64,000 nucleotides of DNA from the NCBI GenBank assembly GCA_018136815.1, contig CM030938.1, positions 4,231,448 through 4,295,447 of the forward strand, given 5' to 3'. The position numbers were made by a program, and so were the translations under genes. This DNA is from Isochrysis galbana. Lineage: Eukaryota > Haptophyta > Isochrysidales > Isochrysidaceae. The notes under the pieces are model-generated. The model was not told where the DNA came from. It did no database searches and was given only the letters and a program-made list of their open reading frames with translations. Shown here in pieces: positions 51,651 to 62,880 of the stretch (position 1 is its first letter; every line of letters starts with the position of its first letter).

Positions 51651-53118
51651 GCGCTCGAGCGTGCTGCGTGCTGTCGTTTTGAGAGCTCATAAAAGCTGTT
51701 GCTTATGATCTCCGGCTGAGGCTTGTGGCTTGTTGGTAGCGAGAAAGGGGAGTAAAGGTAGTTGCTAAGACGATGGCAGTGGGGATACAGTCCCGTGAAG
51801 GGAGTGTCTCTAGCAGCTTAGCGAACGCCCTCAAGAATCAAGAAGTTAATTTTTGCTGCCGCACCACCGGCGGGCGCAAGGGGCCGGGCTACACTTGTGG
51901 CTTGTAGTGCCTTGCTTGTAGAACACTTCAACAACGGCCACCACGCTCAAGCGTTGTGTTTCTCTAAAAACCTGAAACTTGTAGGCTAAAATGAGTGAAA
52001 CCTTACCAAACATCTCGTCGAACCTCATGGCAATGATGGCGTGGCTTGGTTGCGCTCATCATGGCGCGAGAAACGCCAGCAGCGCGCGAGCTCCGTGGCT
52101 TCCTAGGCTGCACCAGCGACAAGGGATGACCATACACAACCGCCTCCTAGATTCGAGCAACTGAATCCTTGCAGGCCCCACGGCCATTGAATGGTTCCAA
52201 CGACAAACACAGTCATGGGACGGGGCAACGTGCGCCCATCGGTGCGGCGCAAAGTTGCGTTTTCTACACATTCAGGTTCGGCCCATCAACGAGCGTGCTC
52301 GTTCGACGGCTGCGATTGCCTCGGCACACTTTGCCATCGTCTCGATGACGGTCTGCGCAAGGGCGTGATTAGGCGGTGTGTAAGCAGCCTGAAACGTTCC
52401 AGCGCCTGCTCTCGCCCATGGCCCTATGTCGGTGCAAGCACGCGCCTGAGAGGCGGGAGCTTCGGAACGAGAAAGAATGGCAGTGCATTCCGATAGCTGA
52501 AGGCATAGCGCATCTGCGGCCGAGTCGAGCGTGTTCCTCGTGCTTGAAAGGCAGTCAAATGCAGTCAGAGGTCAGCAGAGACAGCAGCGACTGTGGAACA
52601 AAGGATTCTACGTGCTTCAAGGCGGGCAGCGGGCGCGCGCCATGAGCACAAGTCCCCGGAAATGGCTCACCTGTTGCTCGCTGGGGGCGCAGAAGTGTAC
52701 GCGCTCGACGCGAACATGCCGCTGGTGGGTAGTGCTGGTGATGGCGACAAATTCGACGCTGGGGCTCTTGTAGGCGCAGGCGCGAGCGCAGCGGACGACG
52801 TCGGTGTCGGTGCCATGGCTAGTGAGCGCATTGACGCCGGCGCTGGAGCCGGTGCGGGCACAGGCGAATTTGCAGATGCAGGCGCTGGTGCTGGCGTCTG
52901 AGCAATAGCCGAAGAGTTGGGTGTTCGGGTGGTCGTCTCATGATCCCCATCGGCTTGCACAACCATCTCATCCACGTATCTGCGCATCGGGGAGCCTGGT
53001 TGAGAGTGCGTGCGCACGAGTGGGCCCGCACACTTCTTGTGCAAAGGCGTCGGTATAGAGAGCTATTGACGTCATATGGCAAGTTCACCGGTTTGCAGCA
53101 ACCGAAAACTTTCGACAG
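51651..53118. other. Intergenic, no supported gene
   Basis: No convincing gene. 52755-52900 encodes only Ala/Gly/Asp or Pro/Ala simple peptides (repeating GGCGC/GCAGG words). Other open frames lack motifs or splice support. Confidence 0.4.
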
Positions 53119-53972
53119 TTAGTAGGATGCTGCATCAAAGGAACCTGAACGCCAGGAACGGGTGCACTGGCGCTCAGGTGAGGCGCCTGCCGCTCGTGCC
53201 CTGCCAATCGATCTCATACGCAGTGTGTGCCGAACCTTGCCCGTCACCGGACAGTTCTCGCCCAGCATCTTCCATCTGTGCAAAAGGCGCGATGTGTGTT
53301 CAGTGATCCAGGTGAGCACTCGTGCGGTTGCAAACGTGCGCCGTGCGTCTGGTGCTGGCCTTGGGGCGTAGGGAGCGCCCGCTACCCCTTGAGCATGAGC
53401 ACGGAGATCTCCTCGCTCCACCGGTCGGACTGGCTCTTGGGCTTTTCGGCCTTTGGCTTTTCGGGCTGTGACGACGGCTGGAAGGGCGATGCCACCTACA
53501 ATGGGTGCATCGTGCCGGTCGAGAAGAGAGATCACCGGTCCCACCACGCGGGGATGCCGCACACCTGCGAGGCCTCTTCCAGTTTTGCGGTGGCGGGCAG
53601 TCCAGCGACCTAAACCAAAAGGGGGACAGGACATCGATGCCAGCTAGAGGACGGCGGGCACCTGCGGGCGCGCGTGGTAGTAAGGTGGACGCGTATCCTC
53701 CGGGCCGTCAATCGCCGCACCTCCGCCCTCGCCTCGCCCTCTGCTTCCTCGGATCGGCCAGGCGGCTGCCGAGCGGCGCTGCCGTCGGATTCAGAACACT
53801 CCATCTCGTCTGTGTACTGGCCTGCTGCGATGGAAAACTTGCGGCCGGTGGTGGGATGCTGCATGAGAGGCACCTCGCCCGTCAGAGGACAATCCTCGCC
53901 CAGCATCCGCCACCCTTTGAGCAGCAGCTCGCCCATCTTCTTCGAGTAGAGGTCAGCGCGCGCCGACGACAT
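53119..53972 (-). CDS. ZNRD2 (autoantigen p27)-like protein, two half motifs
   Basis: The 5' exon starts at ATG 53972 and reads YSKKMGELLLKGWRMLGEDC, then PLTGEVPLMQHPTTGRKFS, the layout of the Auto_anti-p27/ZNRD2 motif (LLKGWxML-x-x-x-CP-x-x-x-x-PLM-x-x-x-x-G-x-x-F/YC). After about 600 bp a second version appears behind an acceptor (ttttgcacag): WKMLGENCPVTGKV. One likely small middle exon (VAGLPATAKLEEASQ, about 53568-53612) has good splice sites. I could not settle all phases, so the exon chain is provisional. The second Cys pair of the usual zinc site is not conserved (RKFSIA where CxxC is expected), so metal binding is doubtful. Animal ZNRD2 has been linked to centromere and TNKS binding. 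Confidence 0.5.
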
Positions 53973-54477
53973 TCTCTCTCTCCCTCTTCTCTCTCTCTCT
54001 CTCCAGTTCTCTCTCTCTACTACTACTCTCTACTCTCTCCCCGTGGGTCTCATGTTCTCTCTCTAACAACTCTCTCCTCTCCTCTCTCTCACTACTTGCA
54101 GAGGGGGTGGGCGCAAGTCAAGAAAACAAACAGGGAGCGGTGTGAATAAGCAATTTCGGCCCTCTCTCTCTCTCTCCACAGAGAATCTACTGAGAGGTGG
54201 AGTGTTGACCTGCAGCGAGATAATCTACTACGTAGTAGATGATATGTGATATATATAGTTGCGATGTTTGAAACATAGTTGCGATGTTTGAAACATAGTT
54301 GCGAGACACGGCTGTAACGACGACGACGGCGAGCTCCCGCACCATCTGCTTCTCAGACAAAGCGCACGAGAGAGAGGATGACGCAATCACACCAAACGCT
54401 CCAGCGCAGCCGCCACATCGCCGTCCGCCTCGTCCAGGGCCGGCTCGTCCGTCGTCCGTGACTTCCATTTCCATGCC
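53973..54477. other. CT-rich and AT-rich spacer
   Basis: CT-rich imperfect repeat at about 53973-54100 and 54163-54178 sits directly 5' of the ZNRD2-like ATG. 54218-54300 holds a palindromic TACTACGTAGTA word and a short direct repeat (GTTGCGATGTTTGAAACATA, twice). Confidence 0.7.
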
Positions 54478-54669
54478 TCACAGCTGTGCCATCTCCGTTG
54501 TGAAGGCTAGAGCGCAGAGCGCCGATGTCTCGATCGAGCCCTGAGGTCTCGCAACGCTACCATTGACGGCCATGACCTCCTTCAATTCGGACTCGAGCGT
54601 AACCGAGTTCTCTGGGAGCTTCCGGCGCCTTTTCCCAGTGACGACGGGCGCCCACGTCACCTCGCTCAC
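54478..54669 (-). CDS. Possible first exon of a small protein (uncertain)
   Basis: A 63-residue frame from ATG 54669 with KRRRKLPENSVTLESELKEV and SIETSALCALAFTTEMAQL. The end of a frame just downstream (to about 54388) reads DEPALDEADGDVAAALERLV and then stops, a UBA-like helix. The two may be exons of one small gene, possibly histone-fold-like at the start, but I could not place an intron between them. Weak evidence. Confidence 0.3.
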   Translation of the reverse strand: MSEVTWAPVVTGKRRRKLPENSVTLESELKEVMAVNGSVARPQGSIETSALCALAFTTEMAQL

Positions 54670-54870
54670 CGAGTCGAGTTGTTTCCCTTATTCGGGTTGA
54701 GGTGGCATCGTCTGGCGTGCGGGTGTGCATCATCACCGCAGTCGTCGAGGATGAACGCGCAGAAGTTGGCGCCGCAATTCCTAGCCGCGGACCGGAGTGC
54801 TGCACGACCTTCAAACTCGCCAAGGACTTGGGCGCACCTTAGACAACGCAAGTGTTGGCAGCACCAATGC

Positions 54871-55735
54871 TCACACAATGCCGTGCACTTCGTCTGCACC
54901 ACACTCGTACTCCCACGCAGCGCACCGCACATACACCCGGCAACCCTCCACCCTGGACACAGTACCTAGCATGGCAAAGGACCCGATGTGGACCTTCTGC
55001 CCAACTCTCACCTGCTTTCGTGCACGGGAGGCTCCTGCCCAAGTTGCCTCGCGCCTTTGCCATGCCTGCACACGCAGGCACGTGCTCGCGAACAAGCTGA
55101 GAAGCTCGTCGTTTTGCGAGGGCGCGGATATGGAGCAGTGGTGAGCATACCTGCCGTGCCACGTGATTCGGAGGAATTGTGGCGTGGCCAGCTGCAGGTA
55201 CTGGTCCGAATGGCGTGATGGCACTCCTCGGCCCCTTCTCGGTCGCTTTCTGCCTTTCACGCGCCTCCTTGTTCTCACGCAGTTGCTTGGCATACTGCGC
55301 TTCCTCCTCCTTCTTCGCTGCCTCGAACGCGGAGATATGAGGCTCCATGCCGGCGAGGTTCTCCATGGGCTCCCAGGTGTCGGCGCTCTCCGAGAAGCCC
55401 TCCCATCGAATCAGATACTCAGGCTTCCCCCGCACCAGTCGTCGAGCCACTATGAAGTCCACCTCATACATTCCGTCATCCTCATCCCCCTCCTCATTGC
55501 TCTTCCGACGCTTCCTCCCCATGCACTCTGGCAACAAGCCGGAAAGCAAGCCGACCTCGGTCGCCGCGATCGCTGCAGCAATGCCGCATGCAAGCATTCG
55601 GTGCTTGCTCTGCGCGATGGTCACGATGGCGATGGAGCGCTCGTCACCCGCGGCCTTCATCGACGCGCGCAGGAGCACTCCATCATCGCTGCTGAGCGTC
55701 TTTACGATCGAGCACAGCGCCCTCGGACGAGCCAT
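54871..55735 (-). CDS. Chromodomain protein
   Basis: Exons 55151-55735 and 54871-55065 joined in phase 0 across an 85-nt GT-AG intron (CGGCAG|GTATGC ... GTGTGCAG|GCATGG), giving 259 residues. The chromodomain is at about residues 89-139: MYEVDFIVARRLVRGKPEYL, then RWEGFSESADTWEPMENL. It has the aromatic cage positions (Y90, W111, F114) and the TWEP signature, so it should bind methylated histone tails. An alternative start, M72 (GRKRRKSNEEGDED), would remove an Ala-rich leader. Residues 140-190 are a charged helix. The last ~46 residues (VRVGQKVHIGSFAMLGTVSR, VEGCRVYVRC) look like a small SH3/KOW-type barrel. Likely a chromatin reader. Confidence 0.8.
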
Positions 55736-56984
55736 CTCTCCCGCTCCCGCGCCCGCGCTCCTTCCTCTCTCCCGCTCCCGCGCCCCTTCCTCTCTTCTGT
55801 TTGCACAACTCTCGGCCCTCGGCTCTCCGCTCACTCCCTTGTGATTACATAAATAAGTATGATGTTTTATGAAATTACATGACGTTAGTAGCTACTCGCC
55901 CTCTCGATCCATAATACAAGCAAACACCACAGCGCGCGGAGACAGATGTCCGTTGTCATACGAAAACAGGAGTTTTATTGAAGAATACCAAATGAAGGGG
56001 AACGGAGCGAGAGAGATCGAATTGAGACGATTCTCTGCAACGGTTAACGGTATCTGGATATCTGACGGATACCCGGGTACCTGGAAGTATCTGGAATGTC
56101 AGGATTTACTATCTGGATATCCGGCTGCCTGGTAGCGCGGCGCACGATCCCTATCTGGATACCTGGATCCGGCTACTTAATAGGCAAAGATACCTAGTAT
56201 CTAGATATCTGGTAAACCGGTTACGGGTCTTAGAATGTGAGAGGAAATTTCCGAACGCCAACGCGAACGCCAAACGCCGGAAGACAACGAAACCCTGACC
56301 CTAACCGGGCTAAGCAGAACCTACGAAGAGCAGGCCTGGACGACAACGAGGGTTAGCAAGTCCCAAGAAAGAACCGGAACCCAACGAGAAACAACAAGCC
56401 ACAAGCCTTAAGCCTTGCAAAAGCTAAATAAGCCTCCTCAAGGTACCCCGAGAGCCTGAGACAAGCGCGCAGCGAGCGACAGGCGACTAGGCTCCTTTGG
56501 GTCAAGATTACCCGAGAGGAGGAAACCTGGAATCTAGACCTGACAAACAGGCTAGAAGGAACGAAACGAGAACCCGAATTCTAGGCCGCTAGGGACGAAC
56601 CCTGCTACCAACCTAGATGTACCTGAGCTCCACCGTGTGGCCGCACGGCGAAGGACCTGGAAATAAGAGCCTGGAAATCGCATCATCTAGGATGAATGCG
56701 ACAGACACCCAGGGGAGGTGGAAAATAGTGGTTAAAAAGAGTGAGTGACCGGGCTACAAGGGGGGGATTCTGGGACCTGGGATGATGTTCAATACCAAAG
56801 TGCGGGGCTCCACTCTCCCAATAGCAAGGGGAGGGGGGCTCCCCTCTCTCCCGCTCCACTTCTACCCAAATATGCAGAAAATATGCAAACGTGTGTCGAC
56901 ATCTCCAGATCCGACAAATCTACCCAACTATCAAATATGCACTTGCATATTGCACATGCTGCATATTTCTACCCCTACCCGGGC
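55736..56984. other. Intergenic with ATCTGGATATC-rich patch
   Basis: 56040-56225 has many copies of ATCTGGATA/TATCTGG words in both directions, between GGTTAACGGTATC and its near-inverse GGTAAACCGGTTAC, so it may be a small inverted-repeat element. 56270-56760 is A/C/G-rich (AACGAGAA, CCTGGAA words). No gene. Confidence 0.5.
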
Positions 56985-56992
56985 CCAACGCC

Positions 56993-57187
56993 CCTAGATG
57001 TGAAACACGGCAGGGGGGCAGGGGGGGCCTCCAAACACAGCAAATACGGCCTGTTTTTGGCTTTTCTAGAAACACGGGAACCTCGCAAACACGGCGTGCT
57101 GCTAGGGAGGGCGTTTGAAACACGGTGAAAACGGGCTGTTTTTGGCGCCTCTGTACAAACAGGGTGAACCCGTGTTTACCATGTAGG
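56993..57187. mobile_element. Complete 195-bp MITE with 8-bp target duplication, second family member
   Basis: The ends are CCTAGATGTGAAACACGG and, inverted, CCTACATGGTAAACACGGG. CCAACGCC flanks both sides (56985-56992 and 57188-57195). Inner AAACACGG and GGCCTGTTTTTGGC words occur in both orientations. Size, terminal CCTA and target length match the element at 23943, so both belong to one hAT-like family, though they have diverged inside. Confidence 0.88.
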
Positions 57188-57195
57188 CCAACGCC

Positions 57196-58305
57196 CCCCC
57201 GCCCCCGGCCCCCCCCGCCCGCCCCCCCCGCAGGCAGATCTCCCTCCCCCCCCCCGCGCGCGCGCGGCCTCCCCTGGCACACCGACGGCGGATCCATCCC
57301 CCCCCCAAACGGTATCGCCACGCGACGGCCCTCCGTTTCAATCCCTCTCTCTCTCCCCCTCTCCTCCCCCTCTCTCTCTCTCCTTCTCCCTCTCTCTCTC
57401 TCTCTTCTCTCTCTCTTCTCTCTCTCTTCTCTCTCTCTCCCTCTCTCTCTCTCTCTGCCCTCTCTCTCTCTCTCTCTCTGCCCTCTCTCTCTCTCTCTCT
57501 CTGCCCCCTCTCTCTCTCTCTCTCTGCCCTCTCTCCTCCCTCTCTCTTCTCTCTCTCTCTCTCCTTCTCCCCGATCGATCCTGTGCGCCGCTTCTCTCTC
57601 TCCCTCCCCTCTTCTCTCTCTCTCCTCTCCCCACCGCGCCCGTCTCACGTCTCGTCGGCCTCCTTCCCTCCCCTCTCTCCCGTTTCTTCTCTCTTGCAAC
57701 CTCCTTTCTTTTCACTCCTTCTCCTGTACCTCTTCTCGCCTCCTCGCCGGACTACTCCTTTCCTCTCGGGTCGCCTCGTTGTCTCCCCTTCTCTCTCTCA
57801 CCTTTCTTCCCCCCGTTCCCCATATCTCTTCCCTCATCCCCCTCTTCCCCCCCTCCTCCCCCCACCTCTTCTCTCTCTCTCTCTTCACGTAGCCGCCCCG
57901 CGACAACTCAGTCTCCTCTGCCCCTCTCTCTCCTCCCGCACCACTTCTCTCTCCCCTCTCCCCTCCACTTCATTCCTCTATCCACGACGGTTTATTCCTC
58001 TCCCCACACCCCCCTCCAAGCCCCCACACCGCCCTCCCGTGGGACACCCGCTCGCCTTTCCCCCCCCGGCCCCTCTCTCTCTCTCCTCCGCACGCGCTCG
58101 GCTTCTTCCCCTTCCCTCTCTCTTCTCTCTCTCTCCTTCTCTCTCCTCTCCTCCCCCCCCCAATCTCCCCCTCCCCCCCTACCCCCCCCTCTCTCTCTCT
58201 CCTCCACACGCCCCCCGCGCCCTCCCCCGCCGCCTCTCCCCCCTTCTCCTTCCGTGCGCCATTCTAACCCCTCCACGTGCCTCCTTTCTCTTCTTAGGCC
58301 CCCCC

Positions 58306-58341
<36 letters not shown>

Positions 58342-58960
58342 GCTCCGACTTTTCGATTCGTTTTTTCGCTGAGAGAGAGAGCGAGCTCGCCTCTCTCCGC
58401 GCGAGCCTCACGGGCTCCCGCCGCGCACCCAACGATTCTATCACGTAAACAAGGTCCGTTTCTCACGTTACCCGGAGAGCCCACGCGAGGGCCTCCGCCT
58501 TCCGTCTGCTCCCTCGTCCCTGCCTCCCTTCTCCCTCTTGTCCCTCCCCTCTTCTCTGCCTCCCTTCTCCCCTTCTTCCCGCCCTCCCCCTCTCTCTCTC
58601 GGCTGAGGGAACGGCGGAGGGAGCGCGAGCCCAAGCGGTCGCCAGCGCCCACTCGTGCCACACACCTCCTTGAATCCCCCCTCTCGAGTCGCATTCGCTT
58701 TCACTCACTCCCTCTCCTCTCTCTCTTCTCTCGCTCTCTCTCCCCACCCGCCCCCCACTCTTGAACCCTTCTCGAATCCCTCTCGCCCCCCGCTCTCCCT
58801 CCCTCCCCCCCACCCACTCTCCCTACCCGCCTCTCCCTCTCCCTCTCGTTCTCCCTGCCTCCCACCGCCCGCAGCTTCTTCTTCCGCGCCCCACACCCTC
58901 GTTTTCTCTTCCTCGCCGCCCGGCCTCTCGTCAAGGCGTAGCCCCACCCTGTATCCCAAA
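57196..58960 (+). repeat. 1.6-kb pyrimidine-rich tract 5' of the Myb gene
   Basis: C/T-rich, starting with C runs (57198-57305), then CT microsatellite (57342-57580) and weaker CT-rich sequence up to about 58900. Long open frames here encode only Ser/Leu/Pro or Arg/Glu repeats. It ends directly before the Myb start codon and may include its 5' UTR. Confidence 0.85.
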
Positions 58961-58974
58961 CCCTCACCGCCACG

Positions 58975-60212
58975 ATGACGGGCGGTGTGCACGAGCACAT
59001 GCGGGCGTGGGAGCCGGAAGAGGACAATACCATCCTGCGCCTGCTCGCAGAGATGGGGCCCAAGTGGTCGCGCATCGTGCAGCAGCTGCCGGGCCGCTCA
59101 GTCTCATCGGTGCGCAACCGGTGGCAGCGGATAGAGAAGGGGCGCAAGCTGCGCGAGGCAGGGCACGAGTCAAAGAACAGGTGCCAGCGGTGCGGCCACC
59201 CGAAGCGTGGCCACGTCTGCACCGCCAAACTCAAGATGCGCACGGAGCTCGCACCGGGCCTGCTTGGCGGCAGCATCGTCAGCGCGGCTCTGGGCGGGCC
59301 GCCACTCCCTGCTGAGGTCATCCCCAACGAGATTGAGCTCCCACTCGTGCGGCGCGCCTCATCCGACATGACGCAATTTCCGGCCGCCGCCATCGCTGCG
59401 GCCTGCGCCAGCCCGTCCGCCACACTTGCCGTGACGGGCATGCTCTCGCCCTCGCGCTCGGTCAGCTATGGTGCGGCAGAGCTGCCGGGCGGCTACGGCG
59501 GCATGCACTTTGGCCTCTCGCCCACTTCAAGGGACGCCGACGAGCCGGTGCCCATTCTGGGACGGATGCGGAGCGAGCACCGCATCTGTTCTGAGCTCGG
59601 TTTTGAGGTGAGGCGCGACCACACGCCACGCCACGCGGCCACATGTCCCCGCCCTCCCACCCATCGCTTCCACTCCGCCATTGCAGGCACTAGCCGCGGC
59701 CGCCACCCTGCAGCTCGCCGCGCAGGCCGAGGCGGCGACCAGCATTCCGGTACCCGTCAACATTAGCAAGCAGATGTCGGCGACGCCTGCCGTTCCGCCG
59801 CTTGCGGCGATGCCTTCACTCATGCACATGTCCTCGTTCGAGGTGCGACACCTTCCAGCTGCTGTCCCGGCCACCCCGCCACCCGGCCGCTCCGATACGC
59901 GACGCGCAAGATCATCCGCTAACATGCCACTGCTCCCCGCCCCAGACGTTTGCGAACGCCGAGAAGCTGCCTTGCGACGGGACCGCCATCACCAGCGACA
60001 GCGCTGCCTTTTCGGTCAGCCAGTCCGACGTGTCTCCGCCGGCTGTGTCCGTTTCTAGCACCGAGGACACGACGGCTGCGCCAGAGGATGTGAGGCTTTC
60101 CATCGTCAAGGTCGCGGCGTCAGAGGACGATGAGGCAAACAGTGTAAGGACTCGTCAAGTGGGCATCGAGCCACACGCGCAAGTCTCGTCGAGTGCTTCG
60201 TGTGAGGGTTAG
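58975..60212 (+). CDS. Single-repeat Myb/SANT protein with zinc knuckle
   Basis: Exons 58975-59607, 59687-59842 and 59946-60212; introns of 79 and 103 nt, GT-AG, all phase 0; 351 residues. Residues about 10-55 are one Myb repeat: AWEPEEDNTILRLLAEMGPK and WSRIVQQLPGRSVSSVRNRW, with the three spaced Trp positions (W12, W31, W50). A compact Cys/His motif follows, CQRCGHPKRGHVC (about 70-82). The rest is Ala/Ser/Pro-rich and probably disordered, as in transcription regulators. Myb plus CxxCGxxKxGHxC is a combination I associate with algal and oomycete-type nuclear proteins; DNA binding is likely. A GTAAGG word in exon 3 (about 60145) could be one more donor, so the C-terminus is provisional. Confidence 0.82.
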
Positions 60213-61020
60213 CGGGACGCCGCGGTCAACCACCGGGGCGCGTGCACGTCGTCGCGAGCACCATCCGTCTCGTTTGGCCGACAGCGGCCTGTCAGACTCC
60301 TTGTTGATTCGGACGCTCTTCTTCTGTAATTTTGAGAGCGGGACGCTTTCCAACAGAGGTCCGTACCACGCGCCTCGACGTAAGAAGCGGTGCCGGCTCG
60401 ACATCGCCGCTCTCGCGCGGAGTGTGGCCAAGTCTCGGCCCACGTAAGCCTTGGTGATTGGAGACCGTTGGCGCGTGTTAACATACCTGTGCTTATGTCA
60501 AGAATCGTGATGTCTGTTGGATGTGCCGTGTTTGCGTAGGCGTTTTAGTGTCAGCCGTGCCATGCATGCGGCATGGGGTGTGCACGGCGTCGCGTCCTCA
60601 GCGAGTTATCGATCGAGGTTGTGTGACGCCGCAAGAGTTGGATCGTGCGTATGGGGGCGGTGGTGATAGGTGATAGGCGAGAGTGTCGTAGTGTGCATGG
60701 CTTATGGACACAGCCGTACCAGTAAGAAGGTGCAAGCAACTTGAGCTTGACGAGGTTCCTTACATACTTACATATAGGGCGGTCAAACACTATTTTAACT
60801 TCAAAGGTTGTAAAAATGAAAAAGTGAGGATTGAGGAAATACACCAAAGTAAAGTGGTAGAAAGCCCGGAAAACACCCATCTAGCAGATGTCTGATGCCC
60901 TTTGTTCCCCAACCCCCCCCCCCCCCCCCCCCCGGAGCCTCACAAAGAAGCGCAACCCAAAAGCAAAAGCATAGGCATAGGGCGGTCAAATAGACCTTCG
61001 ACCTTCGCGCAGGTGGAAGA
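60213..61020. other. Intergenic with two transposon termini and a poly-C run
   Basis: TAGGGCGGTCAAACACT starts at 60775 and TAGGGCGGTCAAATAGA at 60978, same orientation. A run of 21 C lies at 60913-60933. Sequence after the 60775 terminus resembles the inside of the 29242 terminus. No gene. Confidence 0.6.
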
Positions 61021-62092
61021 ACAAAAAAAAATCTTCTTAAAAATCCCCGCTACATACGCGACATGAGGCAGTGTGCTTGTGTACCTCCCTACTACCCCCC
61101 TTTACCCCTATCAACCCCCTCCCCCTTCCCCTTCCCCAGTTCCCTCTTTGGCGGAGAAGCTGGTTCCGGGAGAGAAGGGGGCGGGAGACCATGGCTCCTC
61201 CTTCGTTCTAACGTCGGCTTGCATCTCCTCCCCTTAGGTCTTATATCACGTAAGATCTCCTCATAATATCCGTTGAATTTCCTTCTAGAAAGGTTTAGCT
61301 ACCCTAATTGATGTTTCGTATATTCAGACCTCTCGCCGCCTGCAAGAGGTCCTCCGATGTTTCTAGGTTGAACTGTCTATCCACCGTGTAAAGAGGGCGT
61401 ATCATCTTCCGAATATGTTTGTTGCTCGGGGCGTGTAGCCCCATGTTCTCCCGTTGTTTTTTTAGCCTCTGAAAGAAACCGACCTTCGCCGTTACTAATA
61501 GGTGGTATCTCGTCAATATCACTCTTGATATGGTCCTAGCGGACCTACCGTCCGCGTTGCCGTACTGGATGTTGTCAAAGTCCGTTAGAATATATCTCCA
61601 CGCCAGGATGCCTAGGTATCCCGAGGAGGGGTGAGGCCTATCCACTTGGTAGCAGAAAAGGCGTTGGGCCACCTCGAAGCCCGGTTTAAGATCGATCCCT
61701 AGAAGTCCCTCTATGAATTCGAAAATGGGCTCCGTCGCGATGCATAAGGGCCCAAATAAGTGGAGCTTTCGGGAGCTATGCCGCAAAAACGGCACGTCGG
61801 ATCGTCCGCGAATCGATTCGCCGTAGCTATCCTCCTATGTAGGATGTGCTTGAAGTGCATGTACGAGTCCCTTGGAGTCAGAAAGTTGTATTTGTATAAC
61901 TGCGATATCTGTTTCCATTTTCCCGAGAGAACCGGTAATCTTTTCTCCCATCTCAGTGTGGACTTCTGTCTCTTTGTTTTCCTCATTGCGAGGAACGCTT
62001 TAGTCAGCGTCTTGACATTTATATCTTCTAGCGTTTTGCTCGTGCCTTTGAAGGTATATTCTTGCGGGATCGGATACGCCGTCTCAGCAGGC
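61021..62092 (-). mobile_element. LINE, second copy, strongly 5'-truncated
   Basis: Shares its 3' UTR and 3' end (AAAAAAAAATCTTCTTAAAA on the plus strand) and the C-terminal coding region with the copy at 33206, at roughly 80-85% by eye. Coding is 61304-61986: KWKQISQLYKYNFLTPRDSY, zinc motif CRFCGIAPESSTYLGP, IEGLLGIDLKPGFEVAQRLF. One frame change lies near 61740-61760, where the zinc motif's last Cys is lost. The 5' break is at 62092, where the composite repeat begins. Confidence 0.9.
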
Positions 62093-62880
62093 CCCCTGAC
62101 CCTCTGGCATCATGGCCCGCGCAGCCCACCCAGCTCCTCACAGCGCGCGCACGCGGCTACCCTGGCTGCCGCAGACCCCGCCCTGAGCATCCCGACCCGC
62201 CCCTCGCAGGATTTGCCCTCACTCGAACTCGGCATCGAGAACCAGGACCAGCTCACCGACGCGGCCGTCCACGCGTGGCTGACAAGCCTCCGCGTTGAGG
62301 CTGCCCTCGCGGCCCTCCTCTCTCTGACAGTGCCAGATTCGGCGCTGATCGATGAGGCAAGACCCGTGGGTGGCCTCAGGACGGGCCACGTCGTAGCTCT
62401 CTACGCCGCGGCGAGCAAAAAAGCCCAAGATCTTGCCAGAGCGCCTCACAGCGCATCTGGCGGGAACCCACCACCCAAAGCAGAAATCATCTTCTGCCGC
62501 TGGGTGGTGGGCTGTTGTATTCCTGCCCATCTGAAGGCTGTAGGCATGAATATTCGTGTAAGGTACGCGCTCACAATTACAATTGAACAGTTCCCCGTGT
62601 TGCCACTGACGCACAAGACACACAGATTCGGATTCCCCATGGTCTCAAGTCCAGGTTTGCAGATTTTGGTCTCGAAATTTGCGATTCGAATTTTGTTTTT
62701 GCTGTTACTATAATTGTTGGCTCGTTTAAGGTAATAAACCGGCATGACTTCGACTTCTCGTTCCGCAGTTGCTCTGCGAGACTCTCTCTCTCTCTCTCTC
62801 CGTCCTCCTCTCCTCGGCCGACGGAGGGAAGTTTCGTCCAAAACATTCTCCGGTCCCAGGATGTTCCCTGGGGGTCTCTC
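62093..62880 (+). repeat. Composite repeat next to the truncated LINE
   Basis: 62,093-62,335 matches 20,740-20,985 (body of the TAGGGCGGTC element) and 62,506-62,880 matches 1366-1770. 62,336-62,505 has no second copy in the window. The join with the LINE at 62,092/62,093 is abrupt and lacks the element's own 5' terminus, so one insertion interrupted or replaced part of another. Confidence 0.8.

Noticed and set aside
52593-52901. Ala/Gly/Asp-rich frame (GAGAGAGTGEFADAGAGAG)
   Set aside because: Simple-sequence translation; equally open on the other strand as Pro/Ala repeats.
57125-58764. Long Ser/Leu/Pro frames before the Myb gene
   Set aside because: Compositional result of a 1.6-kb pyrimidine tract; several frames are open at once.
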